The position numbers and the translations under genes are program-made. Below are positions 15,201-25,079 of a stretch of 64,000 bases of DNA, piece by piece. Under the pieces are notes generated by a model. That model was given only the letters and a program-made list of their open reading frames with translations. It made no database searches and was not told where the DNA came from. Positions within the stretch are counted from its first letter, which is position 1. Every line of letters begins with the position of its first letter. Where the stretch lies: assembly GCA_030248135.1 (NCBI GenBank), contig JASANC010003393.1, forward strand, positions 1 to 64,000, given 5' to 3'. This DNA comes from Theristus sp. LFF4_11 (lineage: Eukaryota; Nematoda; Chromadorea; Monhysterida; Xyalidae).

Positions 15201-17960
15201 AGACACGCACAATTGCACAATCCGAATCTGTTTCCACTGATTACGGTTGGCTTTATTATGTTGGGAAAAACAACGTTAGAATAGCGACACTTTTGGAAAC
15301 GCACACTTTTGTTCGTCAGCACAAGACTGGAAGTTGATTGTGTCAAAAGTTTGTTTGTAATTTCTAGTTTTTGTTGTTGTTTCCTTTGCAGCATTCCGTC
15401 CGTGTCTGCTGCGCGCGTGTGATCGACTGGCTGACCAGACCGGGCGCGTTCCAAACGCAGGTCATCCATCGAAGGGTGAGCGCGCCATTGTAAAGCTTGT
15501 TTGTTTGTTTAAGCCTGTCACTTGTTTGGAATTTCTCGCTTGTCTCACTTGCCACTGTTCGCAGAATGCAGAGCCGGCGAAACTTTGAATTACAGAGAGC
15601 GAAACGAATGCAGCGGTTTCGTTGAATCCAAGCACCCAATTTGTGGCTAAACGCGCATGTTATCTTGCCACTCCGTTCTTTCTTTTTTGCGAGCTCCGTA
15701 GTCATTTAGCGATTTTTTTATCATGTTGTTGATTTTGCGGAACATTTTTCTGCCTTGATTCAACTTGATCTGCGACAAGCTGGCAGAATTGTTCGATCAT
15801 CGCTGAACCGTTAAACGATTTACTTTTCTAGAATTTTTGTGTGTTTTTTGTTTAGACCCGCGGAGTTTCGGAGCTGTCTGGCGCATCGTCACGTGACTCG
15901 CTGTCATTCGATCCAGCGAATGCGCTCGAGCCAGAGACGCAACAAACGTTGGTCGCTTTTTTAATTTTTTTTATTCTTCGGAACTATAAAGTCAATGAGT
16001 GAGTAAACAATCGAAATGTTGACTGTATTGATGTTGATGTTCCAGGCTGTTAAAACTGTTGTCGTTGTGCCTGATGTACCTGCATCGGTTGTCGCCAAAG
16101 TTGACGTCAATCTGTGCGGATGAGGTGAAAAAGTTCAGTTGATTTTTCGTGTTGATTCGGTTGATTTTTCAGTTGTTACAATATCAAATATTTCCATTCT
16201 ATTTTTGTCATATTTGTCAAAACAGAAAACGTTTTTTCCCAACCACAAATGAGAATGTAATCCGCAAGCTGTAAAAAAGTTGCAGTTCGGCTTCGTTGCA
16301 TTGACTTTTCCTTCAGCATTTCGACGCCGAATCCTACCAGCCGCTATTGGAATGGAACTTCACGTCGTCGACCGTTTATTACCAGCCGTGTCCTCATGAG
16401 GTGCAACCGAACACTGCGGTGCTCGGTGGGCAACCACTGCGGGGCACCGCCACGAGCGCGGTGCCCCAGTTAACCGTTGGCTCACTGCTGGTTGCGGTGC
16501 AGCTGTGTGTCACCGCATTGAGAAAAGTATGTAGCATTGCAGTTATCGGTCGAGATTTACTCGGTTCAGTTGTGGAAAACATTCGGATAATTGGTTCGGT
16601 CGGAAAAAGATGTGTAGCTGATTGATTGTTTCAGTGTTTTGCGTTAAATGGCAATCAATGCATTTCAATTACAGTCGAACTCTGAATTACAGGCAATCAG
16701 CTGATTGGTTGGCGATCACGTGATGCATGCTTTCTGTGCAGGAATTGCTGTGGGGGCGGAGTCTGTCTAGCACAGAAAGCATGCATCACGTGTTCACCAA
16801 CCAATCAGCTGATTGCCTGTAATTTAGAGTTCTACTGTTGCGAATGATTGTCTTGCCAATCACCGTGACTGAACTGTTGCAAATGTTTTTTTGAGTTCTG
16901 GTTTCGCACATTTGCTTTGTTCGTTTGTGCAGATCACGGTTTTTTTTTTCAGCTCGACCGCTCCAACAGTCCGGGCGTGTCGAAGCATCGTGTCGTTACG
17001 CTGCTCACAATTTCAGACAGGTAGAGCATTTGTGCATTATTGGGCGTGTGTTGTGGGTACATTCAAGAGCGCACTATAAACCACTGCCACTTCTATTCGT
17101 GTGTAACACGCACTCTGCATGCTCAGCCACCTGATCGGCGTCTGCATTGAGCTGGCCGTGGACGTGATCCTGTCGCAGGCGCTGCTGCTGCTGCAACACC
17201 CGGCACTGCGCCAGGAGGAGCGCGCGCAGTTGAAACGCCACCTGAATGCTGAGCTGGTCGGTGGATTCGGTGGAATGTTGCCGCTGTGTTGTGCTGACTT
17301 ATTGCGGCACTGAACGGTTTTGTTAGTTCACCCGTCTTACAAGTCGGTATGCGTGCTGACAGATGGAGGGGAGTCCTTATCTGCACTGTAGACCGGTAAT
17401 CTCAATCACACGCGTGATTTCAATGCAATGTTGCACATACATCTCAAACACACTGGCACTGAGACACGGACGGCATTCCACTGCACGTGCCTCTGCGTTG
17501 GTCGTGCGTGTTTGTTTCTGGGTAACTGTCCACTGCAACACATTAGATTGAAATCACGGGTTGATGGAAAGTGCCCCGTGTTCAGATGAGGGCTCGTAGC
17601 AGAGCGGCGGTCTCTGTTGTGATCGGTTAACTATAAACATTTCGTCCTTGGCAACATCATGTGCAGATGAGGGGTGGCCTCATCGGTGATGTACCAGTCT
17701 CATTGCACTCTCTCTTCCAGTCGCCGCTGTTGTCGCGCAGTCTGCGCGTGATGACCGGCAGTTCGCCGAGTCGTTCGCCAGCGGGCGCTCGGCGCAGTCG
17801 CACACGGAGCCGCAGTGCGACGCCGCCGGGTGGTTTGGCGGCAGCTTCAAAGGCAAGCGCCGCCAGCACAGGCGCTCCGCATCACCCGGTGTCGGCCGGT
17901 GCTGTCGACCACGCGTTCCTGGAGTGCGCTAATGAGCTGCTCAGATCGATTGCCGATTGA
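279..17960 (+). CDS. NUP188: Nucleoporin NUP188, about 40 exons
   Basis: Large scaffold nucleoporin of the inner ring of the nuclear pore complex. The first ATG is at 279, after a short untranslated leader, and the stop is at 17958-17960. Exons with clean splice sites and matching phases include 279-454, 661-745, 836-958, 1164-1256, 1439-1537, 1676-1729, 1824-1913, 2236-2426, 2863-3031, 3332-3433 and 3920-4012; later ones lie near 10661-10852, 12812-13018, 13282-13506, 16317-16528 and 17117-17265, and the last is 17721-17960. The identification rests on alignment from memory with vertebrate NUP188. An early exon (1164-1256) reads like the helix before the family's long alpha-solenoid. The exon near 10661 matches the stretch around 'NFW'. 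The exon at 17117 carries the ISQA-like helix followed by a charged KRHLNAEL segment. The last exon is a Ser/Arg-rich tail ending in a short helix, as in the family. Exact edges of many middle exons were not resolved. No frameshift was seen. Confidence 0.85.
3715..3870. mobile_element. Truncated copy of TA-MITE family A
   Basis: An intron of NUP188 holds a copy that starts at a TA dinucleotide with CAGTATGACCG and continues with the ACATGGCAGC... block. It shares the CAAGGAGCGCGCGAA core with copies near 28465, 35864 and 40755. The other end is lost near 3870. Confidence 0.7.
5845..6639. mobile_element. hAT-like non-autonomous element (795 bp) with 8-bp TSD
   Basis: The ends are TAGGGTTGG and CCAACCCTA. 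The 8-bp direct repeat AGTCGATT flanks it at 5837-5844 and 6640-6647. Subterminal regions are rich in inverted AAAACCGGTTTTTT-type blocks. No transposase-like reading frame is visible inside. It lies in a NUP188 intron. Confidence 0.85.
14063..14400 (+). mobile_element. tRNA-derived SINE in a NUP188 intron
   Basis: The head at 14063-14135 resembles a tRNA: a GGCTGAGTGGATAACAC A-box-like block and a GGGTTCGAATC B-box-like block. The T-stem does not pair properly, so it is not a functional tRNA gene. The body ends in a CAA-rich tail near 14375-14398. It sits between NUP188 exons near 13868 and 14421. Confidence 0.6.
16672..16837. mobile_element. Palindromic MITE family B, full copy
   Basis: This 166-bp element is nearly a perfect palindrome. 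The left end CAGTCGAACTCTGAATTA pairs with TAATTTAGAGTTCTACTG at the right end. It is inserted after a TA and carries GCTGATTGG/CCAATCAGC in both arms. Related copies lie at 18911, 22518 and the right edge of the window. Confidence 0.85.
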
Positions 17961-18666
17961 TTGATGGAGTTGAGATGGATTGATTGCGTTTGAAGCTTGT
18001 GAATAATGGTGACGGTTGTTCGCTGATTGTGCCTGTTGCATGTGCGACAGACGCCAGTGTGTTGTTGGTTCACTATTTTTTTGTGTGTCAGAACGCACGC
18101 CACAAGCAACTGAGAACTTTAGTCGAATTCAATAGTGTTGGAGTTGCGGCGGTTTGTAACTTTTTTAGGATTGTGCTTTTATTCATTTTCTGCGACGTTG
18201 TTTTGCTTTGAAATTGGTTTTTTGCTCGCTCAGTTTGGTGACTGGTCGTCCCAGTTTGTGTGTTCGGTGGTGTTTCAATCGAGTTGTTATTCTCTGCCAG
18301 TAAACCGTGTGATTGTTCCTTTGATTTTGGTTTGATCTGATTTGATCTGAACAACCGTTGGGAAAAGCGTTGAGAGCGCTGCGCGCTGCTCTGCTCTGTA
18401 CCTCGCAACTTATCAATCAAAATGGTTTTATGTTAATTTTTTGGTCCTTAAGATTTTCTTTGAGACATTGGAACAAATTCGAACCAGGCAAATGCGAAAA
18501 GAATCTTTAGGGCGCGGTCGAAACGTTCACCTTTGAAGTTGAGAATTTGCATTTTTTTGAAAACCGAAATCAAATTTTTGGCCATTCCCGTGTATACTTG
18601 CCCCTCCCCCCATCCGCAGAAGTATCTCGTTTGAGTTTGAAATAACTTTTGAACTTGATTGATAAA
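17961..18666. other. Intergenic spacer NUP188-GLRX3
   Basis: No coding exon is recognised. Several reading frames are open by chance. The spacer is T-rich on the plus strand and shows no tight operon-like packing: 706 bp separate the NUP188 stop from the GLRX3 start. Confidence 0.6.
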
Positions 18667-21600
18667 ATGAGCGACAAGAAAGCGACGATTGTGAACGTCA
18701 CGTCGACGAAGCAGTTTGATGAATTTTGTGCGCTTTATCGAAGGTGAGGATTCAGACAGGACACCACCGCAAGCATGGCGTAGCGTCGCGTCCATGGCGT
18801 AGCGGTGGAACTTTGGCCTACAGTTCTGTCAGTATTGCCCGTCTCCGCCGGAGTTTGGTACCTTCGGGTTTCCGGAACCGGCGCGCGTACAAATAAAAAA
18901 AAAGCATTTGCAGTCGAACATTAAATTATAGGCAGTCAGCTGATTGGTTGGTGATCGTGAGGCATGCATTCTATGTACACCAAGCTCCGCCTCACGACAG
19001 CAATGCCTGCACGGAGTTCGACTGTACATGTTTTTTTCAACCGTTTTTCATTGATTGACAGACCGGACGTTTTGCAAATTTTTGAAAAACAATCCGATGC
19101 GACCGCTTGGCAACACCAACACTAATTTCTAACTCAAATTTCAATCAGCCCAATCAAAACCAGCGTTACAACAGCCAGGTGATCGGCGCTCTGTTCGCGG
19201 CGCCCTGGTCGGAGCCGTCGAATCAGTTGGCGGACGTTATGAACGATTTAGACGCCGATTTGAACCATGCAAACGTGACACTGTGCACGGTGGAGGCCGA
19301 GGCCGTGCCGGAGGTGTCCCTCAAGTACAAGGTCGTCGCTGTGCCCACCGTCGTCTTCATTCAGGTCTGTTCTGCTTCCGGATTAGAGCGTTTGAAAACT
19401 TTTTCCGGTGATGCGTGCCATGTTTTTCCAAAAATAGAAGAAGAAAAATCTCGCGCCGAACGCAACACGTAAGAAAAGTTCTGATTGTGAAAAATTTTTG
19501 AAATACTAGTGGCTTTCGCTTTTCAGTTCTTTTCTGTTCAATTTCGTTGCGTCGCAAGTCGCAACAACATATTTCCTTCTCATTTTGGAAAGAGATGCAT
19601 GAGTTCCGGTGATAATGCATCTCTGTCGAACAAACGAAATTCTGCGCTTGTAAAAATTTTGGTTGACTGGCATGTGAAAAAAATCGTTCAAATACAGAAC
19701 GGCTGCCAGATCGATCGTATCGACGGCGCGTATCCATCAGAGTTGGTGAAAAAAATCCGGTTAGCGAGCGCTGGCGAACTCGAACCCAAAGATCAAACTC
19801 AAGTGGTGTGTGCATGTGTGTGCATTTTTTGTTGTTATCGATGAAGAATTCTTTACTGGTTGTGGAATTGGATCGAATTGATTGGTGACCGAGTGATTCG
19901 ATGCAGAGAAGCATCGCTTTTTTGTGGTTTGTGGGTCGTCTGCTGTATTAGTGTGTCATTTTGAAGCTTCGTTTTTGGATGACATTTTCCCTTTTTTGGT
20001 CAACACACGTGTTCTTTCAGGATCTGAAATTACGACTGCAAAAGCTGGTGAACAAATCAAAATGCGTCGTGTTCATGAAGGGCTCGCCGGACGCGCCACG
20101 ATGTGGTGAGTTTTCTTACGTTTTCTTGGATGTTCCGATTCAAATTGCTCTTCGTAATCCAAACGTTTGCCTTTTTGCGAAACACAAAAACGCTCATTTT
20201 TAATATAGTTTTCGACAGTACGTTCATCTTGTTCTCTTGGCTAGAGGCCGAAATGGGGAAAAACAGTGAACTGTCATACTGATGGGTTGATGTGCACACT
20301 TCAATGAATCGCTTGGTTGAAAATACAAACAATGACAATTTTTTATCCATGAACATCACAATTTCTCGCTGCAGGCTTCAGTAATCAGCTCGTGAGCATT
20401 CTCACCGAACTGGACGCGGACTTTACTCATTTCGACATTTTGACCGACAACGAAGTGCGAGAGGGTCTGAAGGAGTTCAGCAATTGGCCGACGTACCCGC
20501 AGGTTTACGTCGACGGCAAGCTGCTTGGTGGGCTTGATATCATCAAGGTGAGCGTCACTGTTTGTGCTCTGCAAATTGTGCTCTGTGCGTGCGAATTGAG
20601 TTCTTGAATGCACCAGAGGAAAGCTGTGGCGGATCCAAATCACGTAACAACAATTCTGATGTTATCATTCTTTTTGAGTCACTTTGTAGCAAAAATCCCG
20701 AACAATATCAGGAACTACACGACGAAGGTGAACTACAGCACATGTTGCCCGTGAAACACTCGAGTCCATCGTTGAATGAGCGGTCAGCATTTTTTGGATT
20801 TTTTTGAAGATCTTGTATCTTGAGATTGAAAAATGCTTGCGCAATTCTTATCGTCAAAATGCACAACCAAAACAGTGCGTGCGCTGTATTCGAATGCAAG
20901 ACGAAAACCGCTCAAGTTTATCAGAGTTCGAGCAGAAATGGTTTCTTTTATTTAACAAAAAGTGCGTGAACGTTTCAGTCTGCGTTCGTTGATCAACCAA
21001 AGTCCAGTGATGGTCTTCATGAAGGGAGAGCGTGACGCGCCGAAATGTAAATTCAGTCGTGCTCTGATGGAGATTATGGCTGGCATCGATGGGTGAGCAG
21101 AGGACTGCTGTTTATTGGTTTTTTGTTTTGTGAAAAATACGGTTACTTCACGAGCGTTTAGCGCCGCTGTGAGACGGATATGCCAGGGAGTGTACATCTG
21201 CCGGGATACCAGGGAGCTCAGCTTCCGACGGAGTGCGCACCATCACTCCCCACCCCCCCCCCCCCAACCGATACATTCGTTCTTCTTACAGCAACTCGGG
21301 AGTTTCGCATCCCCTGTATTCTGCAAAAAGGGACAGTTTTTAAACCAGCCTACTTGACGAAAACTCCGATCAGAACTTTTAAGAAATGAAGCTCATACAT
21401 TTTTGTGAGTAATTGGGATAAATAAATGAAGTGCAGTCAAACAATGGATTTTTTTAAATTTAGCGTAGACTTCAAGACATTTGATATTCTGACCGACAAC
21501 GATGTGCGTGAGGGGTTGAAGCAGTTCAGCAATTGGCCGACGTACCCGCAGGTTTACGTGGGCGGCAAGCTGATTGGTGGAGTCGACATCATCAAGGTAC

Positions 21601-22014
21601 TTTTGTTGTTGCTTTGCTGGGTTTTGCTGAAAGTTCGAATGCTGGCGGCTACTTTTATAAAAAGCTCAGTCCACTGCCACACCACTGAGCCTAAGCGCCT
21701 GAATAAACAAGACAAGACAGGCAACACGTTTCAATTTTATGAAATCACGTTGAAGAGCAGTCATTGGCATCGTAAAACAGTTCACGTGAAAAACGGAGTT
21801 GTGATGTTTCACGATTTCGTTCAGGCAGGGGCGCCGTGTAGTTGTAGCACTACTGGAACTGGACTACTGAGCTTTTATGAAACTATCAGCGAGTGTTTTT
21901 GATAGTAAAATATGATGCCAGCGCTTTCAATTGGAACTCAACCTTTTACAGGAACTAAACGAAAGCGGTGAATTGAAAGATGCCCTGAAAGTGTGTGGCG
22001 AGCCGAAACCTTGA
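18667..22014 (+). CDS. GLRX3: Glutaredoxin-3 (PICOT), nine exons
   Basis: Monothiol glutaredoxin that binds Fe-S clusters and takes part in cytosolic iron-sulphur trafficking. Nine exons join in phase to 336 residues, matching the usual family length: 18667-18743, 19175-19364, 19698-19802, 20021-20105, 20375-20547, 20712-20782, 20979-21092, 21464-21596 and 21952-22014. Domain order is thioredoxin-like (about 1-125), then two glutaredoxin domains. The thioredoxin domain has APWSEPSNQ where active thioredoxins have CxxC, so it is redox-inactive, as in other PICOT proteins. The first glutaredoxin domain has an intact C152-G-F-S motif. Both glutaredoxin domains have the [11 protein letters not shown] strand and the GGxDIIK end. 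The second has C257-K-F-S instead of CGFS, which is unusual. Introns carry SINE-like and MITE insertions. Confidence 0.95.
18780..18902 (+). mobile_element. SINE-like repeat with A-rich tail
   Basis: A GGCGTAGCGGTGG block resembles a pol III A-box. It is followed by TTTGGTACCTTCGGGTTTCC, which recurs at about 58221-58240, and an A-rich tail. It lies in GLRX3 intron 1. Confidence 0.5.
18911..19024. mobile_element. MITE family B copy
   Basis: It begins CAGTCGAACATTAAATTA and ends GGAGTTCGACTG, followed by TA. It contains GCTGATTGG and the same internal GCATGCATTCT block as the 16672 copy. It lies in GLRX3 intron 1, downstream of the SINE-like repeat. Confidence 0.8.
21154..21245 (+). repeat. 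Dispersed repeat, copy 1
   Basis: About 90 bp starting GCGTTTAGCGCCGCTGT and containing CTGCCGGGATACCAGGGAGC. It is closely matched at 55735-55825. It lies in GLRX3 intron 7, followed by a C homopolymer run. Class unknown; it may be a SINE fragment. Confidence 0.65.
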
Positions 22015-22867
22015 GAAAAACGTTCAGAGGTTATCGGTAAAAACTGTAGATTGAATGTTGTTTCTTTACTTAACCAAGTCAATGTTTGGCATTCTGTTCT
22101 TATTACTTTGTTGTTCTTTGTCTTGTTGGCTTTTATCTTTTCGTGATCAAATAACACCGGTGGTATCTGAATTCTTGTGTACAGTATGGACAGTCTAACT
22201 CTACAACATTTCCAACTAGCGAATTGGTTGGATATGTTGGATACGTGATCACCAACCAGTCAGCTGGTAGGATATCTTATACAGCTAACTGTAGGGATCG
22301 TTTGGAATATAGAGTTTGGCGAAATGAAATTTCTTTCGTGTTTAGGAAGTGGTTTTTTAATAAACGATTATGGGCGTTTCCGTTTTTGGAATCGCAAGAC
22401 GCGTGTCTACTTTGACACAGTCTTTTTTGCGTCATGTGTGAAATAATGAAATAACCGTTGGGACGCAGTGCAGAGTGCGGCAAGCGAATGCCCGCGATGG
22501 CGATCCACCATTTGCTACAGTTGGAAGTATAGGAAATGAGATGATTCGTTGGTGATTACGGTATACATGTTTTCTGTGCAAACCAAACTCCGCCTCCACA
22601 GCAATGCCTGCACAGAAGGTATGTATCACGTGACCACAAACCAATCAGCTGATAAACCTATCACAAACAACAAACCTATAACTTAGAGTTCGACTGTAGG
22701 TGTTCAGATTTTTGACAACGATGCTGTCAATCTCATTCTCGTCACATGTTTTTTTCTGAAATGTTTCAGTTATTTATTCCTGCAACTGTGACATTTTACT
22801 TTGTTGGCCAATCAGCAATTTTCAACACTCGTGCAGTAGGGAATTCCTCTGATAACATTCATAAACA
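22015..22867. other. Intergenic spacer GLRX3-TMEM199
   Basis: No exon seen. It holds a diverged repeat at about 22183-22293 (ACAGTATGGACAG at the left, CTAACTGTAGG at the right), a full MITE family B copy at 22518-22696, and one CCAATCAGC near 22810. Confidence 0.6.
22518..22696. mobile_element. MITE family B copy with TA duplication
   Basis: The left end is CAGTTGGAAGTATAGG and the right end CCTATAACTTAGAGTTCGACTG, with TA on both sides (22516-22517 and 22697-22698). The inner part shares the AACTCCGCCTCCACAGCAATG block with the 18911 copy. Confidence 0.8.
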
Positions 22868-23868
22868 ATGTCCACGCCAACCGTTGCCGATTCAGTGACA
22901 GTATCACTGTGTGATCCCGATCGAAAGCGGATCGCTGATTGGTTGAAGCATTCAGACCCCAACGTCGACGAGGACCTTTCGAAATCCCTGCGCAGCTGTC
23001 TCGACGCGAATCGTTTCACAGTGACCGTACTCGAGAAACTGACTGGCACTGATTTTGTGAATTATGACGAAACTCCTTCGGAGGCGACGGAGGCATTCAG
23101 CTGTTGGGGGATTTTCGAGTTCATTGAACGCGGCACCGTGAACTCACCGGAACTGCCTCCGGAGCCGCCGAGAAATCCGGAACTGGAAGCGCGTGTGCAA
23201 CGCCTAAAACGGGAGCAGGTCAGGCCAGCAGCTTTGAAGACGGGTTTCTGTCATTGAGCATTGTCGGAGTACAACAATGAAGCAGCGGTTATGTCTGAGC
23301 ATTCGAAAACGTGGGTAAAAATTTTTTGTTCACTTAACCGGAGTATCGTTCTCCGAAAAATAGTAGAACCGTTCTCCGTAGTTAAGTGCGCTTAATTTAA
23401 CGACAAAAACCGCAGGAAACGGCCGAGTACCGTCGTATGACGAAGGACGTCGACTTGGCGGGTGCGTTCGCGAGACGAGGCCAGAATGCGAATCAGAAAA
23501 CCGGCGAACATAACGAGCCAGACTCGCTCGCTGGCGAACTGCGCCAGATGAACCGACATCTGACGGTCGTTGTGAACACGGTGCTCACGGTCGCTGGCGC
23601 GTTCGCGTTCGGCTACAGCGGGCTCCAGGTGAGTTGTGCTGTTTGTTGACTCCACTTTATAGGCATTTTTGTATCATTTCAAATGTTAAACGAACGAACG
23701 GTGATTTTAGGCGACGTGTTTAGCCTGGCCTCGTTGTAGCTTCTGTATTTTCAGGCTCTAGTTCCGTCGATCGATCTCAGTTTGGCGACGCGCTCCGCGC
23801 TCGGCTGCACGTTTGCCACGATCGTCTTCTTCGCAGATTTGTATTTCATCGTGAAAACGTCGCTGTGA
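22868..23868 (+). CDS. TMEM199: TMEM199/Vma12-like V-ATPase assembly factor
   Basis: ER membrane factor needed to assemble the V0 sector of the vacuolar ATPase. Three exons join in phase 0 throughout (22868-23218, 23416-23628, 23755-23868) to 225 residues, close to the usual family length. The N-terminal half is soluble. The family hallmark EYRRMTKDVD follows the first intron (residues about 121-130). Two hydrophobic segments close the protein: about 168-186 (VVVNTVLTVAGAFAFGY) and about 201-221, ending in FADLYFIVKTSL. The start is the ATG at 22868, preceded by TAAACA. The first exon encodes ADWL with a copy of GCTGATTGG. Confidence 0.9.
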
Positions 23869-25079
23869 TTGGACTTGTGATTCGTGAAGTCTGTGTGAAT
23901 TTTTGGACGTAACAATTGTGAACGGCATTTAGAAACGTGTGTTGAATGGTTGCGTATCGTCGGCGTCGGTCAACCGGCGACCATTCAGCGTGCGCCTTAT
24001 TTTGGGTGCAGCCAATCAGCTTGTTGTTTATGATTGTGCTGTTCACAATCGCAAGCACATTCCACTGCCGTCTTCGCTTGTCTTCTGACGAAAAACTTTC
24101 GCGTTTATTTCATTGTGTGACTTGAAACGAATGAAGAAAACAACAAAACGATTCGTTGTCGTGGTTTTGTTTCACTGAAGCGAATGAAAATACAGGTTGT
24201 TTTTTGCAATCCAGCCGTTTTGCTTTGATGCAAGCGGTTAGTTTGTAAACGTAGACTTCTCGACACACGGCCAAATGCCACAGCTCACAGTATCACAGCC
24301 TTCCACCATACTGGGTCTCGACACGAAATCGAATCGGGCTTTTTGACAAATGTGTTGAACAATAACAATTTTTCTTTAATACACATCCTGCCAGTTAGTT
24401 AGATCGTGTCGAGACCGACTACAGTATCAACCATACTCCGTGTGCCCTGAAATGTGCACCGTTTCGAACAAGTGGATGCGTTTCGAATGTTCATTCTTTT
24501 CTAACGCGAACGTTTTTTGTCGTTGTCATGGTTACAAATGGCATGGTACACGAACAATTATGAATGCCAGCTTCAGTTTTTGTCAATGTCAGTTTAGTTT
24601 TGCAGTCAAACACTCTGTCTTTGTAAATTGCTGAATGAGTTTCAGTTTACGCTTGCTTTTATGGACAATTGCAGTAGATCGTGATAGCAGGGTTGAAATC
24701 AAGAATGCATGGCATTATGCATAGCAGAAATTGACTGAAATGAATGAATTCATTCTGTTTTCAGGATTCATGCAGGCGGCATGATGTATTTTGTAACTTT
24801 ATTCTTTACTGACATCAAATTAACAAAGTCATGACCAAAAATGCACCTTGTGACCACCAGGTTGGTTTCGTTCACGGCTTCTGACGCTGAATTAGAATAT
24901 TAGGTCGAGTGGGATTTCAATTTCCTGGATGACGTAAATGGAACCCAGTTCCAATGGTGAATATTGTACGTATGTACATACTAGATTTGTTTAAGCCAGG
25001 ATAATACCTTTGTTGAAAGTGCGTTAGCGCAAGTCTTTAGGTGACTGCAGTTGTGTGTGTGTGGTTCAATTTCTCACAG
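23869..25079. other. Spacer and probable 5' part of the ZDHHC23-like gene
   Basis: No exon is convincing. The first exon (start codon) of the downstream ZDHHC23-like gene should lie here, since the 25080 exon opens with an acceptor and in mid-codon. It contains a MITE at 24293-24433 and CCAATCAGC near 24011. Confidence 0.5.
24293..24433. mobile_element. MITE with TCTCGACACGA inverted ends
   Basis: ACCATACTGGGTCTCGACACGA-type sequence at the left is mirrored by ATCGTGTCGAGACCGACTACAG at the right. The same inverted block recurs at 29443-29633 and inside the 42885-44405 foldback element, which suggests one broad family. Confidence 0.6.

Noticed and set aside
17961..23868. Operon of NUP188, GLRX3 and TMEM199
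   Set aside because: Spacers are about 700-850 bp and no trans-splice signal was recognised; same strand alone is weak evidence.
23941..24058. Extra small gene after TMEM199
   Set aside because: Open frame without splice support or recognisable product; overlaps a CCAATCAGC repeat site.
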